Below are positions 46,065-54,437 of a stretch of 64,000 bases of DNA, piece after piece. The notes beneath the pieces are model-generated. The model worked only from the letters and a program-made list of their open reading frames with translations. It did no database searches and was not told the DNA's origin. Made by a program: the position numbers and the translations under genes. Source of the stretch: Devosia sp. A16 (GTDB lineage Bacteria; Pseudomonadota; Alphaproteobacteria; Rhizobiales; Devosiaceae); contig NZ_CP012945.1 of assembly GCF_001402915.1 (NCBI RefSeq), positions 4,751,501 through 4,815,500 on the forward strand, read 5' to 3'. Numbering within the stretch: position 1 is the first letter of the stretch; every line of letters begins with the position of its first letter.

Positions 46065-47146
46065 CTTGGGGTGAAAGCCCCCCGCAGCAGGCCCACCAGT
46101 TCCGCCTGCCGGTGCATTCCGGTCTTGTCGAAAACCGCCTGCACCTGATTTCGTACCGTCGCCACGCTGGCTCCGGTCGTGGTGGCGATCTGCGCGATCG
46201 TCATGCCGCTGCCCAACGCGCGGGCAACGCGGGCCTCCGCCGGGCTGAGGTCGAACAGCCCTTGGATCACCGCCACGTCGGGCAGCTCACGAGGCCCCAC
46301 CGGGGTCATCAGGAGGATCGCCGCCGCACCGGTGAACACCTCTCGCGCCGATGCCCTGATCGGTAGCAGATGGGCCACCATTGGGACGCCACCTTCAGCG
46401 GCCGGTATCGGAATCGACCGCGCCAGCCCTTGATGCAGGCCCGCTTCTGTCGCCTGTAGGGCGGCAACAAGTATCCTGTCGGCGCCCGTGTTGGTGAAGC
46501 CCAGCCGATCGGGACGCGACAGCACTACCGCTGGATTCAGGCGTTCTAGCAGGCTGTTGGTAGCAATCGCTGCGCCACGCGCCCCCAGCACCGCAGCGGG
46601 GAGGCCTACCATCTCCATGGCCGAGACAGTGCCCTGCGCCCGAGCAAAAGCAATCCGCGCCGACATCAGAGCCGCCCGCGCCAGATGCGGGCGCAACAAG
46701 TCGAGCCGCTCCACCACGGCCCTCTCCACCGGCCCATCCTCAAGGTGCCTTTCGCCGTGAAAGATGAGGAGGTCTCCAGTGGGCACCTTGACGCCGGTCG
46801 CGACGCCCCAGCCATAACCGCGAGGCACGAAATACTCCCGCCGGATCGGATCGGCCTCCCATTCCTCGCGGGTAAACACATCGAGATCGGTGACGAAGCC
46901 AGGGTGGTCATAAGCCAGCAGCCGGGCCGTGCGATCGTCACGAGCGGGATAACCGGCGTCGAAGTATCCCTTCGACATCTCGTAGAGCCCAGCCGACGAC
47001 GTCCAATGCACCGCCTGCTCCCGCACCGCGAACAGCACGGTACCACTCACTTGGCCCACGCCGGCAAGCTCTTCGAGCACCACCGGCCATAGCTCGGGAA
47101 CGGCCCCGGCCTCGTAGATTCTGTCGATGAGATCATCGTCCGCCAT
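46061..47146 (-). CDS. LuxR-type transcriptional regulator (361 aa)
   Basis: I start at ATG 47146 (MADDDLIDRIYEAGAVPELW) after AGGAAG; an upstream frame has no better site. The C-terminal LuxR helix-turn-helix (about 290-350) reads LSPAEARVARALGSGMTIAQ, then an IATTTGASVATVRNQVQ recognition helix. The N-terminal 280 residues form an unknown sensor without obvious PAS motifs. It converges on the fusion gene, the two stops overlapping by four bases. Two GTTAC palindromes sit just upstream of its start and may be operators. It is a fair candidate to control the fusion gene, though nothing proves it. Confidence 0.88.
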   Translation of the reverse strand: MADDDLIDRIYEAGAVPELWPVVLEELAGVGQVSGTVLFAVREQAVHWTSSAGLYEMSKGYFDAGYPARDDRTARLLAYDHPGFVTDLDVFTREEWEADPIRREYFVPRGYGWGVATGVKVPTGDLLIFHGERHLEDGPVERAVVERLDLLRPHLARAALMSARIAFARAQGTVSAMEMVGLPAAVLGARGAAIATNSLLERLNPAVVLSRPDRLGFTNTGADRILVAALQATEAGLHQGLARSIPIPAAEGGVPMVAHLLPIRASAREVFTGAAAILLMTPVGPRELPDVAVIQGLFDLSPAEARVARALGSGMTIAQIATTTGASVATVRNQVQAVFDKTGMHRQAELVGLLRGAFTPS

Positions 47147-47173
47147 GGCGGAGCTTCCTGGCGCCCGTTGGGT

Positions 47174-47189
47174 TGAGTTACGTAACTCA
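47174..47189. promoter_or_regulatory. 16-base perfect palindrome upstream of the LuxR-type gene
   Basis: TGAGTTACGTAACTCA is its own reverse complement. It lies 28 bases before the start codon of the regulator. It shares the half-site GTTAC with the palindrome at 47231. Confidence 0.6.
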
Positions 47190-47230
47190 CGCCCCTGCAT
47201 TAGTTCAAATGCATCATGCGTGCGCAAGAC

Positions 47231-47242
47231 GTTACCGGTAAC
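47231..47242. promoter_or_regulatory. 12-base perfect palindrome GTTACCGGTAAC
   Basis: A second palindrome with the GTTAC half-site lies 41 bases from the first, in the gap between the LuxR-type gene and the end of prfB. The two could be tandem operators for one dimer. Confidence 0.5.
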
Positions 47243-47340
47243 AATCTGTGCAGCGCCAAGGTGGCCCTGGGCGCTCGTCTAGAACATTTCGGGTCTTCGG
47301 ACGGTGGTTGGCCGGTGATTTGCCTCACCGGCCAACTTCG

Positions 47341-48469
47341 TTACTCGGCGTCCGCTACCGTATCGGCGTAGCCGGTGACGCGGGCCGCCAACGAGGCTTC
47401 CATGAAATCGTCGAGGTCGCCATCGAGCACGCCCGCGGTGTTCGAGGTCTCATGGCCGGTCCGGAGATCCTTGACCATCTGGTAGGGCTGCAGCACGTAG
47501 CTGCGAATCTGGTGACCCCAGCCGACATCCGTCTTCGCGGCGGATTCGGCATTGGCCGCTTCCTCGCGCTTCTGCAGTTCCACCTCGTACAGACGCGCCT
47601 TCAGCATCGCCATGGCGGTGGCGCGGTTCTTGTGCTGGCTGCGCTCCTGCTGGCAGGCAACCACGATGCCCGAGGGCACGTGGGTGATGCGGATCGCCGA
47701 ATCGGTAGTGTTGACGTGCTGCCCACCCGCACCCGACGAACGATAGGTATCGACCTTGAGGTCGCTCTCGTTGATCTCGATGTTGATCGTATCGTCGACG
47801 ACCGGATAGACCCAGGCGCTGGAGAAGCTGGTGTGCCGGCGCGCCGCGCTGTCATAGGGCGAGATGCGCACCAGCCGGTGGACCCCGCTCTCGGTCTTCA
47901 GCCAGCCATAGGCGTTGTGCCCGGAGACCTTGATCGTCGCCGACTTGATCCCGGCTTCTTCGCCGTCATGGATCTCCATCGTCTCGACCTTGAACTTCCG
48001 TCGTTCCGCCCAGCGCGTGTACATGCGCAACAGGATGTTGGCCCAGTCCTGGCTCTCGGTGCCGCCGGCGCCTGAGTGGATCTCGAGGTAGCAGTCATTG
48101 CCGTCGGCTTCGCCGGAGAGCAGCGTCTCGACCTGCGCCGAGCGCGCTTCCTTCAGCGTCTCCTGCAGCGCCTGCTCGGCCTCCTTGACGACGTCGGCGT
48201 CGCCTTCGGCCTCACCCATTTCGATGAGCTCGGTATTGTCCCGCACCGAGGCTTCGAACGATTTGACCGCCTTGACCTGCACGTCGAGCTCGTCACGCTT
48301 CTGCATGATCGGCCGGGCCTTCTCGGGATCGGCCCAGAAGTCGGGATGCTCGGTGCGAGCGGTCAGATCGTCGAGGCGGGCTTCAGCTGTATCCCAGTCA
48401 AAGATGCCTCCTCAGCAGGCTTACGACCTGCTCGATTTCAGCGATGACCTTGGTGATTTCGGCGCGCAT
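47341..48469 (-). CDS. prfB: Peptide chain release factor 2, with programmed +1 frameshift
   Basis: The 375-residue protein is made from two frames. The first 23 codons (ATG 48469) end at the in-frame TGA at 48398-48400; the second frame begins one base on and runs to 47341. The shift site reads AGGAGG CAT CTT TGA C, with an internal Shine-Dalgarno sequence and slippery CTT, as in E. coli prfB, so RF2 regulates itself. The GGQ tripeptide is at residues 248-250 ([11 protein letters not shown]). The recognition tripeptide is SPY (203-205) in place of SPF. It frees peptides at UGA and UAA. Confidence 0.97.
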
Positions 48470-48585
48470 TTCAGTCCTCAAATCCGTTGCCGCTCATGTA
48501 GTTGAGACGAAGGGCTCAATCAACCCGTTCTTCCCCGCGTCGTCGGCCCATGCTAGGCAGCGAGCCTCAGAGCGAGGGCCTTGCC

Positions 48586-49359
48586 GTGACGGAACGCATC
48601 GAAGGGGTAAGCTTCGTCTCGAGTGGCACGCCCGAAGCCGACCGCGCGGCCCAGCTCCTGCGCGAGCGCTACGGTGATTGCGGCTTCGACGCCGCGACGA
48701 CAGTGGTTGCCCTCGGCGGCGACGGTCTGATGCTGCAGACGCTGCACCGCAAGATGGGCTCCAACGTGCCGGTCTACGGCATGAATTTCGGCTCCGTCGG
48801 CTTCCTGATGAACGAGTTCGCAGCCGATGGCCTGCCGGCGCGCCTCGCTGCCGCCAAGCCCACCCATATCTACCCGCTCGAGATGAACGTCCGGCTGGCC
48901 GACGGGTCCGAGCACAAGGCGCTGGCGCTCAACGAGGTCTCGCTGTTCCGCATGACCTATCAGGCGGTGAAGGTGGAGATTCTGGTCGATGGCCAGCCAC
49001 GGCTCGAGGAACTGATCTGCGATGGCGTGCTGCTCGCGACGCCGGCCGGGTCGACCGCCTATAATCTCTCGGCGCACGGCCCGATCCTGCCGATCGACGC
49101 TCCCCTGCTGGCGCTGACCCCGATCTCGCCGTTCCGCCCACGCCGCTGGCGGGGCGCCATTCTCAACAACCGCGCCGTGGTCACCTTCCGCACCCGCGAG
49201 GCCGAAAAGCGCCCGGTCAGCGCCGTGGCGGACAATGTCGAGTTCCAGCGGGTGATCGAGGTGACCGTGCGTGAGAACCGTAGCCGCAAGGTAACGCTTC
49301 TGTTTGACCCCGGGACCGGCCTCGAAGAGCGCGTCCTGAGCGAACAGTTCCGGTATTAG
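48586..49359 (+). CDS. nadK: NAD kinase
   Basis: I use the GTG start at 48586 ([20 protein letters not shown]) behind GAGGG; the frame is open from 48502 but without a better site. The 257-residue enzyme makes NADP from NAD and ATP. The GGDG motif is [12 protein letters not shown], followed by [28 protein letters not shown] and [19 protein letters not shown]. It diverges from prfB with about 115 bases between. Confidence 0.96.
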   Translation: MTERIEGVSFVSSGTPEADRAAQLLRERYGDCGFDAATTVVALGGDGLMLQTLHRKMGSNVPVYGMNFGSVGFLMNEFAADGLPARLAAAKPTHIYPLEMNVRLADGSEHKALALNEVSLFRMTYQAVKVEILVDGQPRLEELICDGVLLATPAGSTAYNLSAHGPILPIDAPLLALTPISPFRPRRWRGAILNNRAVVTFRTREAEKRPVSAVADNVEFQRVIEVTVRENRSRKVTLLFDPGTGLEERVLSEQFRY

Positions 49360-49416
49360 CCGCCGACTCGGCAGCTTGCGAACCCGCACCGGCATCGGCG
49401 GCCGGCCGGAGCCACG

Positions 49417-50625
49417 CTAGGCCGCCGGCAGCGACAGCCGGTCTTCGCCTTCAATCTGCGGCAACGACATGTGCGATTGCGTCATGTCGGCAAAGGCCGA
49501 CATCACGCCGCGGGCGGCGCGGCGGGCGAGGATCACATTCTGTTCGCTCAGATAGGCGAACGCCTCTTCGAGTTCAGGTGGGATCACCCCATCATGCTCG
49601 ACGATCAGCTCCTCGGTCAGCGCCGTGACCACGAAATGACGAGCCGAAAGGTCGTCGGCGAGATCGGCGGCCCGCGCGTGGAAGATCAGGCGGGCCAGCA
49701 TGTTGCGCACCGACTCGCTGAGGCCGCAGCGCGCGAACAGTGCATTGAGCGCTGCCCGACTGCCATGCTCGAGCAGCGTGAACACCTTGTCGCGCGGCGT
49801 CTCGGCCAATTCGGCAACGCAGTCGGCAAAGAACAGCACATGTCCCTGGACGATCGCGTGCAGCATCACCCGCGTCGACACGCATTCCGCCTCGACCAGT
49901 TCGATCGCGTAAGGCGCCCTGCCCGCTGCGGCCTCCTGCTCGCCGATTGCCGTCAATGCGGTGTCGGTCGCATCTCGCAACAGCCGGTCCAGCCGATGCG
50001 GCGCCACGGCGCCGCTGACCATCCGCGTGCCCCGCAGCGCCTCGGCCACCGCCTGCACCAGCACCAGCCGGGCATCCGCCGGCAGATCGTCCCGGGCGAG
50101 CAGCAGCCCGCGCAGTTCCGCATCGTTCGCCCCGTCGCGATCGGCCACCTGCCGCAGCAGCGCTGCCGAGAACGGCGCGTCCGGGCGCTCGAGCAATTTC
50201 ACCAGCAGGGGGCGCCCGCCTTTGGCGACCAGCGCTTCGGTGACCCGCTGGCTAAGCCGCTCGCGGGTCGCCGTTGCCATCAGCATGGCCTCGTCGGCCC
50301 CGCGGATCAGCGCCATAAGGTCGGCATCGATCAGGGCGGGCGAATACTGCACCACCGCTCGCGCGATGACCGGACTGTCCTGCAGCAGGGCCAGGAGGAT
50401 CGGCCTCGGCGCCTCTGTCGCGTGCAGCAGGCCATAGGCGAGCGCTCCGCGCACCCGCACCGAGGGATCGTCTAGGAAGCCGATCAGCGCGGCATAGAGC
50501 GCCGCATGCTCGTCGGCCGGGCCATGGTGATTAAGGTAGGCCATGGCGGCGAGATGGGCTGCCCGCCCCCGCTCCTCGCTGTCACGCGATTGGCTCAGCG
50601 CAACGAAATCCTGGTACGCAACCAT
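49417..50625 (-). CDS. DUF2336 protein (402 aa)
   Basis: The product, mostly helical, starts at ATG 50625 (MVAYQDFVALSQSRDSEERG) after GGAGAG. A HEAT-like repeat pattern is visible: LDDPSVRVRGALAYGLLH, then RPILLALLQDSPVIARAVV. The last part, LLVKLLERPDAPFSAALLRQ onward, belongs to the alphaproteobacterial DUF2336 family. The role is unknown. No signal or membrane segment exists. It stands alone. Confidence 0.85.
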   Translation of the reverse strand: MVAYQDFVALSQSRDSEERGRAAHLAAMAYLNHHGPADEHAALYAALIGFLDDPSVRVRGALAYGLLHATEAPRPILLALLQDSPVIARAVVQYSPALIDADLMALIRGADEAMLMATATRERLSQRVTEALVAKGGRPLLVKLLERPDAPFSAALLRQVADRDGANDAELRGLLLARDDLPADARLVLVQAVAEALRGTRMVSGAVAPHRLDRLLRDATDTALTAIGEQEAAAGRAPYAIELVEAECVSTRVMLHAIVQGHVLFFADCVAELAETPRDKVFTLLEHGSRAALNALFARCGLSESVRNMLARLIFHARAADLADDLSARHFVVTALTEELIVEHDGVIPPELEEAFAYLSEQNVILARRAARGVMSAFADMTQSHMSLPQIEGEDRLSLPAA

Positions 50626-50779
50626 CAAGCTCTCCGCCGAGCGAAGTCAGGAAAAGCTCAGGGACTTTTCCGGTTCGATCTGGCGACAGTTAGAGACTTG
50701 AGCCGGGATGCGCTTACCGAAGCGCAATCCTGCTCCCATCGCCAGAAAAGACGCTAGCGGGGAAGACTTAAGGAACGGT

Positions 50780-51628
50780 TCACCATAATTTGGGCGGCTT
50801 GGGCAAGGTGCCCTCCTGCCCGTAGAGCTGAGTGAACAGCGCGCTTCCCTGCGCCTCCGACGCCGGGCTCAACAGCGTGCGTCCCTGGATCTCGCCTTCG
50901 CTGGAGAACAGCGAGGTGAACGACATGTCGTCGGGCGTGAAGCGGGATGGCACCGCCGTGGTTTCCCACTTGCTGCCGCCCGGCGCGGCCAGTTGCTGCG
51001 TCGTGAAGCGCGTGTCGACGGTTCCGTCGTGCCTCGCCACCAGTGCGCGATAGACTTCGCGAATCGTCCGCGCCTCGCCGCCCTCATAGAAGATCGCGCG
51101 ATTGGCCTGCGCCTGCTTGGGGAACAGCTTTGCGGCGATCTGGTCGGGATCGTTCAGTCCGGCGTTGAACAGCTTCTCGGCGCCCTGCGCGCCGAGGAAA
51201 TGCGCGATGTAGAGTTCACCGGGGCTGGGCATCCGGCCGAACTTTTCGAGCAGATAGGCGCCATTGCTGCGGGTGAACGCCGCCGCCATGTCGGAGGCGA
51301 TCTGCGGGTCTTCGCGCAGTTTCAGAACTTCCTGCCGCAGCGCCTTATCGGCGATGTAGTAATCGCCGTCGGAGTCGACCTTGATCGCGTCGGCGTACTG
51401 GCCGTAGCCAAGCCGCGGCCCCTCCTGTTTCATCACCTGCAGCCAGGTGCTGTCGAGGAACTGAAACAGCCCCGTGGCGCTCGAAGTCGACGCCTTGGCT
51501 TCCGGATTGAGGCTGCTCTCGCGGATCGCCGTGCGCAGCAGGTAGTCGAAGTCGACGTCGCTCTTGGCCCCTGCCGTATCCATGGCATAGGCAAGCGGCT
51601 GCGGCACCGATATCGGCTTCACGCCCAT
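50780..51628 (-). CDS. Lytic transglycosylase, SLT fold (282 aa)
   Basis: The SLT domain occupies about 20-100, with the catalytic Glu in RTAIRESSLNPEAKA and the motif SSATGLFQFLDSTWLQVMKQ. The rest is a rhizobial-type C-terminal region (DMAAAFTRSNGAYLLEKFGR, FLGAQGAEKLFNAG). No clear signal peptide is visible at the N-terminus (MGVKPISVPQPLAYAMDTAG), which is unusual for a cell-wall enzyme, so export may use another route or a start further upstream. It would cleave the MurNAc-GlcNAc bond. Confidence 0.85.
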   Translation of the reverse strand: MGVKPISVPQPLAYAMDTAGAKSDVDFDYLLRTAIRESSLNPEAKASTSSATGLFQFLDSTWLQVMKQEGPRLGYGQYADAIKVDSDGDYYIADKALRQEVLKLREDPQIASDMAAAFTRSNGAYLLEKFGRMPSPGELYIAHFLGAQGAEKLFNAGLNDPDQIAAKLFPKQAQANRAIFYEGGEARTIREVYRALVARHDGTVDTRFTTQQLAAPGGSKWETTAVPSRFTPDDMSFTSLFSSEGEIQGRTLLSPASEAQGSALFTQLYGQEGTLPKPPKLW

Positions 51629-51691
51629 CGACTCGAGGGGTCCGTTGCTAACGTTCGATTAACCAATCACCTGCGACTGGTTAACGAATGG

Positions 51692-52270
51692 TTAGCCCTG
51701 CCACCATGTCACGACGTCGGCGAGGTTCGGCCGGTCGCGATCCTCGATCACCGTGGTTGGCGTGCCGATGTGGATGAAGCCGACGAATCGCTCGCCGCCC
51801 CGTGCGCCGAGCATGGTTTGGGCTTCCGTATCGAAGCCGTACCAGCGGTTAGTCCAGCTGGCGGCAAAGCCCATGGCGAAGGCGGCGTGCGAGAGGTTGA
51901 AGCAGACATTGCCGGCCGACAGCAATTGCTCCATCTCCGGCGCCTTGGGGTTGGGCTTGGGCGACAGCAGAACGCCGATGGTCACCGGCGCCGGCAGGAA
52001 CTGCCGCCGCTCGATGTCGAGGCCGGCCTCGTCGAGCTCGGGGCGCTTGCGCCTCGCGATCTCAGCCAGCTTCTCGCCTGCCTGCACGCGCGCCTCACCC
52101 TCGATCACGATCAGCCGCCACGGCGCGAACTTGCCGTGGTCCGGCACCCGCGTGCCAATGGTGAGGATTTCGTTCAGCTCCTCAGGGGTCGGGCCCGGGT
52201 CCTTGAGGAAGCCGATTCCGACGGAGCGACGGGTCTTGAGGTAGTCGCGCACTGCGGCGTTGATGGGCAT
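51692..52270 (-). CDS. Nitroreductase family flavoprotein
   Basis: The 192-residue protein starts MPINAAVRDYLKTRRSVGIG and shows the FMN-binding RRSV region, TRVPDHGKFAPWRLIVIEG, and a late VGFIHIGTPTTVIEDRDRP. The pattern fits the small single-domain YdjA-type nitroreductases. FMN and NAD(P)H would be the cofactors; the true substrate is unknown. It stands in line with the transglycosylase on the same strand, 63 bases upstream of it. Confidence 0.9.
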   Translation of the reverse strand: MPINAAVRDYLKTRRSVGIGFLKDPGPTPEELNEILTIGTRVPDHGKFAPWRLIVIEGEARVQAGEKLAEIARRKRPELDEAGLDIERRQFLPAPVTIGVLLSPKPNPKAPEMEQLLSAGNVCFNLSHAAFAMGFAASWTNRWYGFDTEAQTMLGARGGERFVGFIHIGTPTTVIEDRDRPNLADVVTWWQG

Positions 52271-52386
52271 GGTCTGGTCCTTGCGAGCGTGAGGTCCTTA
52301 TGACACAGCTTTTCCCCAATCCAAGCGTAGGCACGCGAGACATTTTGAAGCGAAGCGCCTGCGGGCGCTGATGGCGGGGACTTAGG

Positions 52387-53385
52387 GTGAAACTCAGGCA
52401 CTGGATCGGCATCCTCGGGATCGCGACCATGCTCGCGCCGGCGTTTGCTATCGCCGAGGATCCGCCGGTTCCCCTGCCCCGCCGTGCCGACCGCATGCCG
52501 CAGGCCACCGAGCAGCCGACGGACACGCCGGCAGCCGCCGACGTCGCCAATACCCCTGCCGCCGACGTCGTCGATCCCGGGCCGGCCGCGGCCGCCGCCG
52601 AGGCGGTAGCGGTCAACACCACGCCGCAGCCGGTGACGCTGATGGCCAAGATCACCGAAGACGGCGGTCCGCTCCCCGACGGCGTCACTTGGCGGGTCTT
52701 CGAGACCCGCACCGATGCCGCCGGCGATCTGGTGCTGGCCAAGAAATCCGACGATGCCACCGCGCATCTCGAGTTGCCGCCCGGCAGCTACGTCGTCCAT
52801 GTCGCCTATGGGCGCGCCCAGACCACCGACACACTGACCGTCGCCGAGGGCAACAATTCCAAGCAGCTGGTGCTGGATGCCGGTGCGATGCGGCTCAACG
52901 CGGCGGTCACCGGCGATATCGCCATCCCGATCAACCTGTTGCGCTTCGATATCTACACCAGCGGCAGCACCGAGGCCGATCGCACCCTGGTGGCGCAGAA
53001 CCTCAGCCCCAACGACATCGTCACGCTCAATGCCGGCACCTATCATATCGTCTCGTATTTCGGCGACGTGAACGCCGTTGTCCGCGCCGACCTGCGCGTC
53101 GAGCCCGGCCAGTTGACTGACGCCACCCTCTATCATCGCGCAGCGCAGATCTCGTTCAAGCTGGTCAGCGAAGCCGGGGGCGAGGCCATTGCCGACATCG
53201 ACTGGACGGTGAAGACCGCCGACGGCCAGACGGTGTTCTCCAACATCGGCGCCTTTCCTTCGACCGTGCTGGGCGAAGGCGATTACCTGGTTTTCGCCAA
53301 GCGCGGCGACCAGGTCTACAACCGGGAATTCCAGGTCCAGCCCGGCGCCGCCAAGGAGATCGAGGTCCTCACCACGGTCTACTGA
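52387..53385 (+). CDS. Secreted protein with repeated Ig-like beta domains (332 aa)
   Basis: The start is GTG 52387, followed by a clear signal peptide (MKLRHWIGILGIATMLAPAF, cleavage near FAIAED). Residues 25-80 are low-complexity Pro/Ala/Asp/Thr. The rest has several beta-sandwich-like repeats, e.g. LVLAKKSDDATAHLELPPGS, LDAGAMRLNAAVTGDIAIPI, LVSEAGGEAIADIDWTVKTA. Each looks like a carboxypeptidase-regulatory or CARDB-like domain. I know no function. It is probably periplasmic or surface bound. No cysteine anchor for a lipoprotein is evident. Confidence 0.8.
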   Translation: MKLRHWIGILGIATMLAPAFAIAEDPPVPLPRRADRMPQATEQPTDTPAAADVANTPAADVVDPGPAAAAAEAVAVNTTPQPVTLMAKITEDGGPLPDGVTWRVFETRTDAAGDLVLAKKSDDATAHLELPPGSYVVHVAYGRAQTTDTLTVAEGNNSKQLVLDAGAMRLNAAVTGDIAIPINLLRFDIYTSGSTEADRTLVAQNLSPNDIVTLNAGTYHIVSYFGDVNAVVRADLRVEPGQLTDATLYHRAAQISFKLVSEAGGEAIADIDWTVKTADGQTVFSNIGAFPSTVLGEGDYLVFAKRGDQVYNREFQVQPGAAKEIEVLTTVY

Positions 53386-53509
53386 CCGCTGCTCGCGGAA
53401 AATTCTCCTCGCCTCTGTCGATCCAGTGATCCGTCGCTCGTCGTGTCGGTGCAGCAGGATGAACTCGCGCCAGATCGCGCGACGTCCGAGAGACACAAGG
53501 AGAACCAAG

Positions 53510-53935
53510 ATGCGCTTTATGATCATCGTCAAAGCCACCCCCGAAAGCGAAGCCGGCATCATGCCGCCGCCCGAAGCCTTCGAAGCGATGGGCCGCTTCA
53601 ACGAGGCGCTGATCAACGCCGGTGTGCTGCTGGCGGCAGAGGGTCTGCATCCCTCGAGCCAGGGCAGCCGCGTCACCTCCGAGGCGGGCCGCCTGGTGGT
53701 CCGGGATGGCCCGTTCGCCGAGAGCAAGGAGCTGATCGCCGGCTTCTGGGTGATCAGCGCCAAATCGCGGGACGAAGCGCTGGAATGGGTAAAACGCATT
53801 CCCTTTGCCGACGGCGAGACCATCGAGCTCAGGCGTGTATTCGAGGCAGCCGATTTCGCCGAAGTCGTCCCCGCCGAGGCGGTTGCCAAGGAGCAGGCGT
53901 GGCGCGACGCCAACCAGAAGCCGATTACCAACTGA
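53510..53935 (+). CDS. DGPF/YCII-like protein 1 (141 aa)
   Basis: The start is ATG 53510 after AAGGAGAAC. The YCII-related fold is seen with MRFMIIVKATPESEAGIMPP, the DGPF motif in VRDGPFAESKELIAGFW, and RRVFEAADF. Genes of this family accompany ECF42-like sigma factors; here a second copy (7 residues upstream in layout) and the sigma gene follow. Ten bases separate it from the next. The function is unknown. Confidence 0.88.
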   Translation: MRFMIIVKATPESEAGIMPPPEAFEAMGRFNEALINAGVLLAAEGLHPSSQGSRVTSEAGRLVVRDGPFAESKELIAGFWVISAKSRDEALEWVKRIPFADGETIELRRVFEAADFAEVVPAEAVAKEQAWRDANQKPITN

Positions 53936-53945
53936 GGAAAGCCAC

Positions 53946-54371
53946 ATGAAATTCATGATCATCCGCAAGGCGGACGCCGAGACCGAGGCCGGTGTGATGC
54001 CAGGCGCAGACCTCATCACCCAGATGACCCAGTTCCACGAGGATGCAGCAAAGCTCGGCATCGTCATTGCCGGCTCCGGTCTGATGCCCAGTTCGCGCGG
54101 CGCCAAGGTGAAGTTCAGCAACGGCAACCCCACGGTGATCGATGGTCCGTTCGCCGAAGCCAAGGAACTGATCGCCGGCTACACCTTGATCGAGGTGCCC
54201 TCGCGCGAGGCGGCTATCGAATGGGTCAAGACCTGGCCTCCCCTCGATGGTCACGGCAATGTGGAGATCGAGATCCGCCAGCTCTTCACCGAGGAGGATT
54301 TCGGCGAGGCCTATACCGAGGCCATGGCGGGCCGGGAGGTCGCCCGCACGGCGCTCGGCACGCCTCGGTAG
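53946..54371 (+). CDS. DGPF/YCII-like protein 2 (141 aa)
   Basis: A paralogue of the preceding gene: MKFMIIRKADAETEAGVMPG, then VIDGPFAEAKELIAGYTLIE, and EIEIRQLFTEEDF. It is the same length (141 residues) and keeps the DGPF core but differs at the ends. It precedes the ECF42-like sigma factor by 66 bases, so the three form a likely operon. Such pairs may sense or bind small molecules for the sigma factor; this is inference from the family. Confidence 0.9.
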   Translation: MKFMIIRKADAETEAGVMPGADLITQMTQFHEDAAKLGIVIAGSGLMPSSRGAKVKFSNGNPTVIDGPFAEAKELIAGYTLIEVPSREAAIEWVKTWPPLDGHGNVEIEIRQLFTEEDFGEAYTEAMAGREVARTALGTPR

Positions 54372-54437
54372 GCGCCTTGCTCCTGCCCGGCATCTGCAGC
54401 TTGCTGCGGCGGATCGGATTTGATCTGATCCGCTGCC

